A DNA stretch of 34,875 nucleotides from Saccoglossus kowalevskii (GCF_000003605.2 NW_003156177.1:1-34875), one strand, 5' to 3'; counted from the first letter of the stretch, positions 11,904 through 24,000 are shown. A program made the numbers and translations. Notes: a model not told the origin generated them from the letters alone.

Positions 11904-12439
11904 TGGTGGTCAAAGACACGTTGCTTAAATTACACTAACGTGACGGTGGTCAAAAACACATTGCTTATATTACACCAATGTGCTGGTGGTCAAAGACACA
12001 TTGCTTATATTACACCAACGTGATGGTGGTCAACACACATTGCTTATATTACACTAACGTGATGATGGTCAAAGACACATTGCTTATATTACATTAACGT
12101 GGTGGTAGTCAAAGACACATTGCTTATATTACACTAACGTGATGATGGTCAAAGACACATTGCTTATATTGTACTGACGTGATGGTGGTCAAAAACACAT
12201 TCCTTATATTACACTAACGTGATGATGGTCAAAGACACATTGCTTATATTACACTAACGTGATGGTGGTCAAAGACACATTGCTTATATTACACTAACGT
12301 GATGATGGTCAAAGACACATTGCTTATATTACACTAACGTGATGGTGGTCTAAGACACATTGCTTATATTACACTAACGTGATGGTGGTCAAAGTCACAT
12401 TGCTTATATTACACTAACGTGATGGTGGTCATAAACACA

Positions 12440-12590
12440 TTGCTTATATTATACTACCATGATGGTGGTCAAAGACACGTTGCTTATATTACACTAACGG
12501 GATGGTGGTGAAAAACGCATTGCTAATATTACTCTGACGTGATGGTGGTCATAGACACATTGCTTTTATTACACTGACATGATGGTGGTC
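12440..12590. repeat. gggatggtggtg module, copy 3
   Basis: A full-order copy 799 bp after copy 2, followed by the same extended tail including gacgtcatgg at 12695-12702. Copies 2 and 3 look like a tandem duplication about 20 monomers long. Confidence 0.88.
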
Positions 12591-12839
12591 AAAGACATAT
12601 TGCTTATATTTCACTAACGAGATGGTGGTCAAAAACACATTGCTCATATTACACTAACGTGATGGTGGTCAAAAACACATTGCTTATATTACACTGACGT
12701 CATGGTGGTCAAAGACACGTTGCTTAAATTACACTAACGTGACGGTGGTCATTAACACATTGCTTATATTACACTAACGTGATGATGGTCAAAGACACAT
12801 TGCTTATATTACACTAACGTGATGGAGGTCAAAGACACA

Positions 12840-13190
12840 TTGCTTATATTACACTAACGTGATGGTGGTCAAAGACATATTGCTTATATTTCACTAACGT
12901 GATGGTGGTCAAAAACACATTGCTCATATTACACTAACGTGATGGTGGTCAAAAACACATTGCTTATATTACACTGACGTGATGGTGGTCAAAGACACTT
13001 TGCTTATATTACACTGACGCGATGGTGTCCAAAGACACATTGCTTATATTACACTAACGTGATGGTGGTCAAAGACACATTGCTTATATTACACTAACGT
13101 GACAGTGGTCAAAAACACATTGCTCATATTACACTGACGTGATGGTGGTGAGAGACACATTGCTTACATTACACTAACGTGATGGTGGTC
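12840..13190. repeat. Three-copy block ttcactaacg to ttgcttacatt
   Basis: Shared order: ttcactaacgtgatgg, ttgctcatatt, caaagacactttgc, gacgcgatggtgtcc, gacagtggtc, ttgctcatatt, a cagag- or gtgagag-type unit, ttgcttacatt. Copies lie at 12840-13190, about 16100-16440 and 24240-24600. The gatggtgtcc and acactttgc changes are diagnostic. Confidence 0.83.
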
Positions 13191-13758
13191 AAAGACACAT
13201 TGCTTATATTACATTAACGTGATTGTGGTCAAAGACACATTGCTTATATTATACTAATGTGATTGTGGTCAACGACACATTGCTTATATTACACTAACTT
13301 GCTTGTGGTCAAAGACACATTGCTTATATTACACTAACGTGACGGTGGTCAAAGACACGTTGCTTAAATTACACTAACGTGACGGTGGTCAAAAACACAT
13401 TGCTTATATTACACCAACGTGTTGGTGGTCAAAGACACATTGCTTATATTACACCAACGTGATGGTGGTCAACACACATTGCTTATATTACACTAACGTG
13501 ATGATGGTCAAAGACACATTGCTTATATTACACTAACGTGGTGGTAGTCAAAGACACATTGCTTAAATTACACTAACGTGATGATGGTCAAAGACACATT
13601 GCTTATATTATACTGACGTGATGGTGGTCAAAAACACATTGCTTATATTACACTAACGTGATGATGGTCAAAGACACATTGCTTATATTACACTGACGTG
13701 ATGGTGGTCAAAGACACATTGCTTATATTACACTAACGTGATGATGGTCAAAGACACA

Positions 13759-14139
13759 TTGCTTATATTACACTCAAGTGATGGTGGTCAGAGACACATT
13801 GTTTATATTACACTAACGTGATGATGGTCAAATACACATTGCTTATATTACACTAACGTGATGGTGGTCTAAGACACATTGCTTATATTACAATAACGTG
13901 ATGGTGGTCAAAGTCACATTGCTTATATTACACCAACGTGATGGTGTACAAAGACACATTGCTTATATTACACTAACGTGATGGTGGTCAAAGACACATT
14001 GCTTATATTACACTAACGTGACAGTGGTCAAAAACACATTGCTCATATTACACTGACGTGATGGTGGTCAGAGACACATTGCTTACATTACACTAACGTG
14101 ATGGTAGTCAAAGACACATTGTTTATATTACACTTACGT
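13759..14139. repeat. Duplicate of window start (1-342)
   Basis: Shares in order cactcaagtg, cagagacacattgttta, ggtctaagac, ttacaataacg, caaagtcac, gatggtgtacaaag, gacagtggtc, ttgctcatatt, ttgcttacatt and gatggtagtc. It has one additional monomer (gatgatggtcaaatacac, about 13811-13850) compared with the window start, a clean 40-bp length difference. Confidence 0.86.
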
Positions 14140-14429
14140 GATGGTGGTCAAAGGCACATTGCTTATATTACAATAACGTGATGATGGTCAAAGACACATT
14201 GCTTATATTATAGTGACGTGATGGTGGTCAAAAACACATTGCTTGTATTACACTAACGTGATGATGGTCAAAGACACATTGCTTATATTACACTAACGTG
14301 ATGGTGGTCAAAGACACATTGCTTATATTACACTAACGTGATGATGGTCAAAAACACATTGCTTATATTACACTCAAGTGATGGTGGTCAAAGACACATT
14401 GCTTATATTACACTGACGTGATGGTAGTC

Positions 14430-15090
14430 AGAAACACATTGCTTTTATTACACTAACGTGATGGTGGTCAAACACACATTGCTTATATTACACTAACGTG
14501 ACGGTGGTCAAATACACATTGCTTATATTGCACTAACGTGATGATGGTCAAAGACACATTGCTTATATTACACTAACGTGATGGTGGTCAAAGACACATT
14601 GCTCATATTACACTGACGTGATGGTGGTCAAAGGCACGTTGCTTTCATTACACTAACGTGACGGCGGTCAAAAACACATTGCTTAAATTACACTGACGTG
14701 ATGGTGGTCAGAGACATATTGCTTATATTACACTAACGTGATGTTTGTCTAAGACACATTGCTTATATTACACTAACGTGATGGTGGTCAAAGACACATT
14801 GCTTATATTACACCAACGTGATGGTGGTCAAAGACACATTGCTTATATTACACTAACGTGATGATGGTCAAAGACACATTGCTTATATTACACTAACGTG
14901 ATAGTGGTCTAAGACACATTGCTTATATTACACTAACGTGATGGTGGTCAAAGACACATTGCTTATATTACACCAACGTGATGGTGGTCAAAAACACATT
15001 GCTTATATTACACAAACGTGATTATGGTCAAAGACACATTGCTTATATTACACTAACGTGATGATGGTCAAAGACACATTGCTTATATTA
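14430..15090. repeat. Three-copy A-family higher-order block, copy a
   Basis: About 16 monomers in fixed order: caaacacac, gacggtggtcaaatac, tgcac, gatgatgg, ttgctcatatt, caaaggcacgttgc, gacggcggtc, ttaaattacactgacg, cagagacatatt, a ggttgtctaagac-like unit (here gtttgtctaagac), caccaacg, gatagtggtctaag, cacaaacgtgattatgg. The same order recurs at about 20700-21330 and 27420-28080. Confidence 0.86.
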
Positions 15091-15959
15091 CACTAACGTG
15101 ATTGTGGTCAAAGACACATTGCTTATATTACACTGACGTGAGGGTGGTCAGAGACACATTGCTTTTATTACACTAACGTGATTGCGATCAAAGACACATT
15201 GCTTATATTACACTAACGTGATGGTGGTCAAAGACACATTGCTTATATTACACTAACGTGATGATGGTCAAAAACACATTGCTTATATTACACTCAAGTG
15301 ATGGTGGTCAAAGACTCATTGCTTATATTACACTGACGTTATGGTAGTCAGAAACACATTGCTTATATTACACTAACGTGATGGTGGTCAAAAACACATT
15401 GCTTATATTACTCTAACGTGACGGTGGTCAAAGACACATTGCTTATATTGCACTAACGTGATGATGGTCAAAGACACATTGCTTATATTACACTAACGTT
15501 ATGGTGGTCAAAGGCACATTGCTCATATTACACTAACGTGATGGTGGTCAAAAACACATTGCTTATATTACACTGACGTCATGGTGATCAAAGACACGTT
15601 GCTTATATTACACTAACGTGACGGTGGTCAAAAACACATTGCTTATATTACACCAACGTCATGGTGGTCAAAGACACATTGCTTATATTACACCAACGTG
15701 ATGGTGGTCAAAGACACATTGCTTATATTACACTAACGTGATGATGGTCAAATACACATTGCTTATATTACACTAACGTGATGGTGGTCAAAGACACATT
15801 GCTTATATTACACTAACGTGATTGTGGTCAAAGACACATTGCTCATATTACACTAAACGTGATGATGGTCATAGACACATTGCTTATATTACACTAACGT
15901 GATGGTGGTCAAAGACACATTGCTTGTATTAAGCTGACGTGATGGTGGTCATAGACACA

Positions 15960-16110
15960 TTGCTTATATTGAACTATCATGATGGTGGTCAAAGACACGT
16001 TGCTTATATTACACTAACGGGAAGGTGGTGAAAAACGCATTGCTAATATTACTCTGACGTGATGGTGGTCATAGACACATTGCTTTTATTACACTGACAT
16101 GATAGTGGTC
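15960..16110. repeat. gggatggtggtg module, copy 4
   Basis: Preceded by the ttgtattaagctgacg context. It carries private changes ttgaactatcatg and gggaaggtggtg. The tail continues with ttcactaacgtgatgg into a block shared with about 12840-13190 and 24240-24600. Confidence 0.86.
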
Positions 16111-16559
16111 AAAGACATATTGCTTATATTTCACTAACGTGATGGTGGTCAAAAACACATTGCTTATATTACACTAACGTGATGGTGGTCAAAAACACAT
16201 TGCTTATATTACACTGACGTGATGGTGGTCAAAGACACTTTGCTTATATTACACTGACGCGATGGTGTCCAAAGACACATTGCTTATATTACACTAACGT
16301 GATGGTGGTCAAAGACACATTGCTTATATTACACTAACGTGACAGTGGTCAAAAACACATTGCTCATATTACACTGACGTGATGGTGGTCAGAGACACAT
16401 TGCTTACATTACACTAACGTGATGGTAGTCAAAGACACATTGCTTATATTACACTAACGTGATGGTGGTCAAAGACACATTGCTTATATTACACTAACGT
16501 GATTGTGGTCAAAGACACATTGCTTATATTATACTAATGTGATGGTGGTCATAGACACA

Positions 16560-16705
16560 TTGCTTATATTATACTACCATGATGGTGGTCAAAGACACGT
16601 TGCTTATATTACACTAACGGGATGGTGGTGAAAAACGCATTGCTAATATTACTCTGACTTGATGGTGGTCATAGACACATTGCTTTTATTACACTGACAT
16701 GATGG
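16560..16705. repeat. gggatggtggtg module, copy 5
   Basis: A full-order copy 600 bp (15 monomers) after copy 4, with gacttgatgg in place of gacgtgatgg, a change it shares with copy 6. Confidence 0.86.
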
Positions 16706-17029
16706 TGGTCAAAGGCACATTGCTTATATTACACTAACGTGATTGCGGTCAAAGACACATTGCTTATATTACACTAACGTGATGATGGTCAAAGACATAT
16801 TGCTTATATTACACTAACGTGATGGTGGTCAAAGACACATTGCTTTTATTACACTAACGTGATGATGGTCAAAGACACATTGCTTATATTACACTAACGT
16901 GATTGTGGTCAAAGACACATTGCTTTTATTACACTAACGTGATGATGGTCAAAGACACATTGCTTATATTACACTCAAGTGGTGGTGGTCAAAGACACAT
17001 TGCTTATATTACACTGACGTGATGGTAGT

Positions 17030-17650
17030 CAGAAACACATTGCTTATATTACACTAACGTGATGGTGGTCAAAAACACATTGCTTATATTACACTAACGT
17101 GACGGTGGTCAAAGACACATTGCTTATATTGCACTAACGTGATGATGGTCAAAGACGCATTGCTTATATTACACTAACGTGACGGTGGTCAAAAACACAT
17201 TGCTTAAATTACACTGACTTGATGGAGGTCAGAGACACATTGCTTATATTACACTAAAGTGATGGTGGTCTAAGACACTTTGCTTATAATACACTGACGC
17301 GATGGTGGTCAAAGACACATTGCTTATATTACACTAACGTGATGGTGGTCAAAGACACATTGCTTATATTACACTAACGTGACAGTGGTCAAAAACACAT
17401 TGCTCATATTACACTGACGTGATGGTGGTCAGAGACACATTGCTTACATTACACTAATGTGATGGTAGTCAAAGACACATTGCTTATATTACACTAACGT
17501 GATGGTGGTCAAAGACACATTGCTTATATTACACTAACGTGATTGTGGTCAAAGACACATTGCTTATATTATACTAATGTGATTGTGGTCAACGACACAT
17601 TGCTTATATTACACTAACGTGATTGTGGTCAAAGACACATTGCTTATATT
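17030..17650. repeat. Block shared with 21900-22440 and 33830-34400
   Basis: Order: gatggtagtcagaaac, gacggtgg, tgcac with gatgatgg, gacggtgg with ttaaatt, cagagacac, ggtctaagac, acactttgc, gacgcgatgg, gacagtggtc, ttgctcatatt, ttgcttacatt. Here the ggtctaagac and acactttgc monomers are fused into one unit (taagacactttgc at about 17270), so several monomers present in the other two copies are missing. Confidence 0.78.
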
Positions 17651-17849
17651 ACACTAACGAGAAGGTGGTCAAAAACACATTGTTTATATTACACTGACGT
17701 GAGGGTGGTCAGAGACACATTGCTTTTATTACAATAACGTGATGGTGGTCAAAGACACATTGCTTATATTACACTAACGTGATTGTGGTCAAAGACACAT
17801 GGCTTATATTACACTAACGTGATGATGGTCAAAGACACATTGCTTATAT

Positions 17850-17930
17850 TTACACCAAACGTGATGATGGTCAAAGACACACATTGCTTATATTACACTA
17901 ACGTGATTGTGGTCAAAAGAACACATTGCT
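17850..17930. repeat. Local insertion cluster
   Basis: Three consecutive monomers have extra bases: tatatttacaccaaacg (+2), agacacacattgc (+2) and gtcaaaagaacacattgc (+2), moving the register by 6 in 80 bp. Sequence before and after is regular. Confidence 0.8.
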
Positions 17931-17964
17931 TGTATTAAGCTGACGTGATGGTGGTCATAGACAC

Positions 17965-18115
17965 ATTGCTTATATTATACTACCATGATGGTGGTCAAAG
18001 ACACGTTGCTTATATTACACTAACGGGATGGTGGTGAAAAACACATTGCTAATATTACTCTGACTTGATGGTGGTCATAGACACATTGCTTTTATTACAC
18101 TGACATGATGGTGGT
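17965..18115. repeat. gggatggtggtg module, copy 6
   Basis: Preceded by ttgtattaagctgacg. It has aaaaacaca for aaaaacgca and shares gacttgatgg with copy 5. It is followed by the extended tail with TGACGTCA at 18181-18188. Confidence 0.86.
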
Positions 18116-18879
18116 CAAAGACATATTGCTTATATTTCACTAACGTGATGGTGGTCAAAAACACATTGCTTATATTACACTGACGTCATGGTGGTCAAAG
18201 ACACGTTGCTTAAATTACACTAACGTGACGGTGGTCAAAAACACATTGCTTATATTACACCAACGTGATGGTGGTCAAAGACACATTGCTTATATTACAC
18301 CAACGTGATGGTGGTCAACACACATTGCTTATATTACACTAACGTGATGATGGTCAAAGACGCATTGCTTATATTACACTAACGTGGTGGTAGTCAAAGT
18401 CACATTGCTTATATTACACCAACGTGATGGTGTCCAAAGACACATTGCTTATATTACACTAACGTGATTGTGGTCAAAGACACATTGCTTATAATATACT
18501 ACCGTGATGGTGGTCAAAGACACATTGCTTATATTACACTAACGTGATTGTGGTCAAAGACACATTGCTTATATTATACTAATGTGATTGTGGTCAACGA
18601 CACATTGCTTATATTACACTAACGTGACAGTGGGTCAAAAAACACATTGCTTATATTACACTAACGTGACGGTGGTCAAAAACACATTGCTTATATTACA
18701 CTGACGTGAGGGTGGTCAGAGACACATTGCTTTTATTACACTAACGTGATTGTGGTCAAAGACACATTGCTTATATTACACTAACGTGATTGTAGTCAAA
18801 GACACATTGCTTATAATATACTACCGTGATGGTGGTCAAAGACACATTGCTTATATTACACTAACGTGATGGTGGTCAA

Positions 18880-20200
18880 AAACACATTGCTTATATTACA
18901 CTAACGTGATGGTGGTCAGAGACACATTGCTTATATTACACTAACGTGATGGTGGTCAAAAAAACATTGCTTATATTACACTAACGTGATGGTGGTCAAA
19001 GACACATTGCTTATATTACACTAACGTGAAGGTGGTCAGAGACACATTGCTTGTATTACACTGACGTGATGGTGGTCAGAGACACATTGCTTTTACTACA
19101 CTAACGTGATGGTGGTCAAAGACACATTGCTTATATTATACTAACGTGATGGTGGTCAAAGACACATTGCTTATATTACACTAACGTGATAGTGGTCAAA
19201 GACACATCGATTATATTACACCAACGTGATGATGGTCAGAGACGCATTGATTATATTACACTAACGTGATGGTGGTCAAAGACGCATTGCTTATATTACA
19301 CTAACGTGATGTTGGTCAGAGACACATTGCTTATATTACACTAACGTGATGCTGGTCAAAGACGCATTGCTTATATTACACTAACGTGATGTTGGTCAGA
19401 GACGCATTGCTTATATTACACTAACGTGATGGTGGTCAAAGACGCATTGCTTATATTACACTAAAGTGATGTTGGTCAGAGACACAATGCTTATATTACA
19501 CTAACGTGATGCTGGTCAAAGACGCATTGCTTATATTACACTAACGTGATGTTGGTCAGAGACGCATTGCTTATATTACACTAACGTGATGGTGGTCAAA
19601 GACGCATTGCTTATAATACACTAAAGTGATGTTGGTCAGAGACACATTGCTTATATTACACTAACGTGATGCTGGTCAAAGACGCATTGCTTATATTACA
19701 CTAACGTGATGTTGGTCAGAGACGCATTGCTTATATTACACTAACGTGATGGTGGTCAAAGACAAATTGCTTATATTACACTAACGTGATGGTGGTCAAA
19801 AACACATTGCTTATATTACACTGACGTGATGGTGGTCAGAGACACATTGCTTATATTACACTAACGTGATGGTGGTCAAAAAAACATTGCTTATATTACA
19901 CTAACGTGATGGTGGTCAAAGACACATTGCTTATATTGCACTAACGTGAAGGTGGTCAGAGACACATTGCTTATATTACACTGACGTGATGGTGGTCAAA
20001 GACACATTGCTTATATTGCACTAACGTGATGGTGGTCAGAGACATATTGCTTATATTATACTACCGTGATGGTGGTCAAAGACACATTACTTATATTACA
20101 CTAACGTGATGGTGGTCAAAGACACATCGCTTATATTACACTAACGTGATAGTGGTCAAAGACAAATTGCTTATATTACACTAACGTGAAGGTTGTCAAA
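18880..20200. repeat. Family B island 2
   Basis: A 1.3-kb island of B-type monomers inside family A. In order it holds a Y module (about 18910-19060), transitional monomers, a 160-bp tetramer repeated three times (19311-19790), another Y module (about 19760-19980) and an X module (about 20000-20180), the same order as in the 9-kb block. It returns to family A at about 20180-20230, where gaaggttgtc is followed by gattgtggtc and the taagctgacg context. The preserved order suggests the island was copied or moved as one segment from a B block (inference). Confidence 0.82.
19311..19790. repeat. 160-bp tetrameric higher-order repeat, three copies
   Basis: Twelve monomers fall into three copies of an ordered four-unit set: T-type with acac tail, C-type with acgc tail, T-type with acgc tail, and gatggtggtc with acgc tail. 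The T monomers opening the set start at 19311, 19471 and 19631, exactly 160 bp apart, and the second and third are each preceded by taaag in place of taacg. The final unit of the third copy ends in acaaa, which leads into a Y module. The same order appears in part at about 2950-3160, 7150-7310, 9100-9250 and 10540-10700. Confidence 0.9.
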
Positions 20201-20279
20201 GACACATTGCTTATATTACACTAACGTGATTGTGGTCAAAGACACATTGCTTGTATTAAGCTGACGTGATGGTGGTCAT

Positions 20280-20580
20280 ACACGCATTGCTTTATATTAT
20301 ACTACCATGATGATGGTCAAAGACACGTTGCTTTATATTTACACTAAACGGGATGGTGATGAAAAACGCATTGCTAATATTACTCTGACGTGATGGTGGT
20401 CATAGACACATTGCTTTTATTACACTGACATGATGGTGGTCAAAGACATATTGATTATATTTCATCTAAAGCTGATGGTGTCAAAAACACGTTGCTCATA
20501 TTACGATAACGTGATGGTGGTCAAAAACACATTGGTTATATTACACTGAAGTCATGGTGGTCAAAAGACACGTTGCTTAT
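20280..20580. repeat. Local insertion cluster around module copy 7
   Basis: Extra bases in ttgctttatatt (twice), ctaaacggg, ttcatctaaagctg and caaaagacac shift the register by about 6. It covers a module copy whose eleven relatives are mostly clean, so the changes are local to this copy. Confidence 0.78.
20285..20445. repeat. gggatggtggtg module, copy 7 (degraded)
   Basis: The order is intact, but extra bases are present (ttgctttatattatac, ttgctttatatttacac, ctaaacggg), with gatgatgg and gatggtgatg substitutions. The tail beyond it is also disturbed (ttcatctaaagctgatgg). All excess is single-base, mostly in or next to homopolymers. Confidence 0.82.
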
Positions 20581-20699
20581 ATTACACCAACGTGATGGTG
20601 GTCAAAGACACATTGCTTATATTGCACTCACGTGATGGTGGTCAAAGACACATTGCTTATATTACATGACGTGATGGTAGTCCGAAACACATTGATTAT

Positions 20700-21330
20700 A
20701 TTACACTAACGTGATGGTGGTAAAACACACATTGCTTATATTACACTAACGTGACGGTGGTCAAAGACACATTGCTTATATTGCACTAACGTGATGATGG
20801 TCAAAGACACATTGCTTATATTACACTAACGTGATGGTGGTCAAAGACACATTGCTCATATTACACTGACGTGATGGTGGTCAAAGGCACGTTGCTTACA
20901 TTACACTAACGTGACGGCGGTCAAAAACACATTGCTTAAATTACACTGACGTGATGGTGGCCAGAGACACATTGCTTATATTACACTAACGTGATGGTTG
21001 TCTAAGACACATTGCTTATATTACACTAACGTGATGCTGGTCAAAGACACATTGCTTAAATTACACCAACGTGATGGTGTTCAAAGACACATTGCTTATA
21101 TTACACTAACGTGATGATGGTCAAAGACACATTGCTTATATTACACTAACGTGATAGTGGTCTAAGACACATTGCTTATATTACACTAACGTGATGGTGG
21201 TCAAAGTCACATTGCTTATATTACACCAACGTGATGGTGGTCAAAAACACATTGCTTATATTACACAGACGTGATTATGGTCAAAGACACATTGCTTATA
21301 TTACACTAACGTGATGATGGTCAAAGACAC
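20700..21330. repeat. Three-copy A-family higher-order block, copy b
   Basis: The middle copy of the block at 14430-15090, with small differences (gatggtggtaaaacac, ggccagagac, caaagtcac, cacagacgtgattatgg). Spacing between copies is about 6.3 and 6.7 kb. Confidence 0.83.
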
Positions 21331-21469
21331 ATTGCTTATATTACACTAACGTGATAGTGGTCTAAGACACATTGCTTATATTACACTAACGTGATGGTGG
21401 TCAAAGACACATTGCTTATATTACACTAACGTGATGGTGGTCAAAGACACATTGCTCATATTACACTAC

Positions 21470-21535
21470 GTGATGGTGGTCAAGACACATTGCTTATATT
21501 ACACCAACCTGATGGTGGTCAAGACACATTATATT
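21470..21535. repeat. Deletion cluster with 4-base loss
   Basis: Losses in cactacgtg, two caagacac, and a 4-base deletion giving acacattatattac at about 21530. The same 4-base deletion recurs once, at about 22606, in a different monomer context. Confidence 0.8.
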
Positions 21536-22784
21536 ACACTAACGTGATGATGGTCAAAGACACATTGCTTATATTACACTAACGTGATGATGGTCAAAGA
21601 CACATTGCTTATATTACACTAACGTGATGGTAGTCAAAGACACATTGCTTATATTACACTAACGTGATGATGGTCAAATACACATTGCTTATATTATACT
21701 GACGTGATGGTGGTCAAAAACACATTGCTTATATTACACTAACGCGATGGTGGTCAAAGACACATTGCTTATATTACACTAACGTGATGGTGGTCAAAGA
21801 CACATTGCTTATATTACACTAACGTGACAGTGGTCAAAAACACATTGCTCATATTACACTGACGTGATGGTGGTCAGAGACACATTGCTTACATTACACT
21901 GACGTGATGGTAGTCAGAAACACATTGCTTATATTACACTAACGTGATGGTGGTCAAAAACACATTGCTTATATTACACTAACGTGACGGTGGTCAAAGA
22001 CACATTGCTTATATTGCACTAACGTGATGATGGTCAAAGACACATTGCTTATATTACACTAACGTGACGGTGGTCAAAAACACATTGCTTAAATTACACT
22101 GACGTGATGGTGGTCAGAGACACATTGCTTATATTACACTAACGTGATGGTGGTCTAAGACACATTGCTTATATTACACTAACGTGATGGTGGTCACAGT
22201 CACATTGCTTATATTACACCAACGTGATGGTGGTCAAAGACACATTGCTTATATTGCACTAACGTGATGGTGGTCAAAGACACTTTGCTTATATTACACT
22301 GACGCGATGGTGGTCAAAGACACATTGCTTATATTATACTAACGTGATGGTGGTCAAAGACACATTGCTTATATTACACTAACGTGACAGTGGTCAAAAA
22401 CACATTGCTCATATTACACTGACGTGATGGTGGTCAAAAACACATTGCTTATATTACACTAACGTGATGATGGTCAAAGACATATTGCTTATATTACACT
22501 AACGTGATGGTGGTCAAAGACACATTGCTTTTATTACACTAACGTGATGATGGTCAAAGACACATTGCTTATATTACACTAACGTGATTGTGGTCAAAGA
22601 CACATTATATTACACTAACGTGATGATGGTCAAATACACATTGCTTATATTACACTAACGTGATGGTAGTCAAAGACACATTGCTTATATTATAGTGACG
22701 TGATGGTGGTCAAAAACACATTTGCTTATATTACACTAACGTGATGATGGTCAAAGACACATTGCTTATATTACACTAACGTGA

Positions 22785-24000
22785 TGGTGGTCAGAGACAC
22801 ATTGCTTATATTATACTACCGTGATGGTGGTCAAATACACATTGCTTATATTACACTGACGTGATGGTGGTCAAACATACATTGCTCATATTACACTGAC
22901 GTGATGGTGTTCATAGACACATTGCTTATATTACACTAACGTGATGGTGGTCAGAGACACATTGCCTATATTACACTAACGTGATGGTGGTCAAAAAAAC
23001 ATTGCTTATATTACACTAAAGTGATGGTGGTCAAAGACACATTGCTTATATTGCACTAACGTGATGGTGGTCAGAGACACATTGCTTATATTATACTACC
23101 GTGATGGTGGTCAAAGACACATTGCTTATATTACACTAACGTGATGGTAGTCAAAGACACATCGCTTATATTACACTGACGTGATGGTGGTCAAACACGC
23201 ATTGCTTATTTTACACTATCGTGATGGTGGTCAAAACACAGTGCCTATTCTTCAGTAACGTTATGGTGGTCAAAGACCCATTGCTTATACTGCATTAACC
23301 CGGTGGTGGTCCGAGACCCCTTGGATATATGACCTTAACCCGATGGTGGTCCAAAAAACATTTGTTATATTTCAATAACCGGATGGGGGTAAGAAATATA
23401 TTGGTTATATTAGCATTCCGTGATGGGGGTCTAAGACACCTTTGTTATTTTTCCCTAACGTGATGGTGGTCAAAGACACATCGCTTATATTACACTAACG
23501 TGATGGTGGTCAAAAACACATTGCTTATATTACACTAACGTGATGGTGGTCAGAGACACATTGCTTATATTACACTACCGTGATGGTGGTCTAAGACACA
23601 TTACTTATATTACACTAACGTGATGGTGGTCAAAGACACATCGCTTATATTACACTGACGTGATGGTGGTCAAAAACACATTGCTTATATTACACTAACG
23701 TGATGGTGGTCAGAGACACATTGCTTATATTACACTAACGTGATGGTGGTCAAAAAAACATTGCTTATATTACACTAACGTGATGGTGGTCAAAGACACA
23801 TTGCTTATATTGCACTAACGTGATGGTGTTCAAAGACACATTGCTTATATTACACTGACGTGATGGTGGTCATAGACACATTGCTTATATTATACTACCG
23901 TGATGGTGGTCAAAGACACAGAGCTTATCCTACACTAACGTGATGGTGTTCAAAGACCTGTTGCTTATATTACACTAGCGTGATGGTGGTCAAAAACACA
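22785..24000. repeat. Family B island 3, with divergent core
   Basis: B-type monomers (ttatactaccg, caaaaaaaca, tgcactaacg, atcgctt, cagagacac) flank a strongly diverged stretch at 23241-23480. Y-like modules occur at about 22930-23060 and 23700-23830. The gttgg/gctgg dimers of the other B blocks are missing, so this island samples only the Y and X parts of the B repertoire. It returns to family A at about 23985-24060, with caccaacg and the caacacaca monomer. Confidence 0.75.
23241..23480. repeat. Divergent satellite patch, about 22% substituted
   Basis: Six monomers keep the exact 40-bp register but differ from consensus by 8, 10, 10, 12, 9 and 5 bases (hand count), against 0-4 elsewhere. 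There is no net indel. Changes are spread over the unit and include loss of the otherwise invariant taacg (taacc in three units, attccg in one). Either the sequence here is unreliable or this is an old, unhomogenised remnant. No other element is recognisable in it. Confidence 0.85.

Larger units (their letters stand above)
11521..12410. repeat. Long duplicate of 361-1310
   Basis: The partner of 361-1310, indel-free apart from the shared caacacaca deletion, so it is the better template for reading the ancestral block. Matching ends near 12410, where gatggtggtcataaacac introduces module copy 3 in place of the gattgtggtc seen at about 1305. Confidence 0.88.
11125..18870. repeat. Family A block 2
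   Basis: A-type monomers with five copies of the gggatggtggtg module (about 11641, 12440, 15960, 16560, 17965) and four copies of the 39-bp caacacaca monomer (about 11232, 12031, 13470, 18316). It starts with a segment (11521-12410) homologous to 361-1310. A second segment (13759-14139) matches the first 340 bases of the window. No C-type gctggtcaaagacgca monomers are seen inside it, although isolated acgca endings occur. A short indel cluster lies at 17850-17930. Confidence 0.82.
20200..22780. repeat. Family A block 3
   Basis: A-type monomers with one degraded copy of the gggatggtggtg module (about 20285-20445) and the middle copy of a three-copy higher-order block (about 20700-21330, also at 14430 and 27420). 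It contains the densest indels in the window: insertions at 20290-20580, deletions at 21470-21535, and the same 4-base loss in ttgcttatatt at 21530 and at 22606. Confidence 0.8.

Noticed and set aside
23241-23480. Insertion of a mobile element or unique DNA at the divergent patch
   Set aside because: The 40-bp register and the recognisable gatggtggt core persist through every unit, with no target-site duplication, terminal repeats or extra length, so this is diverged satellite.
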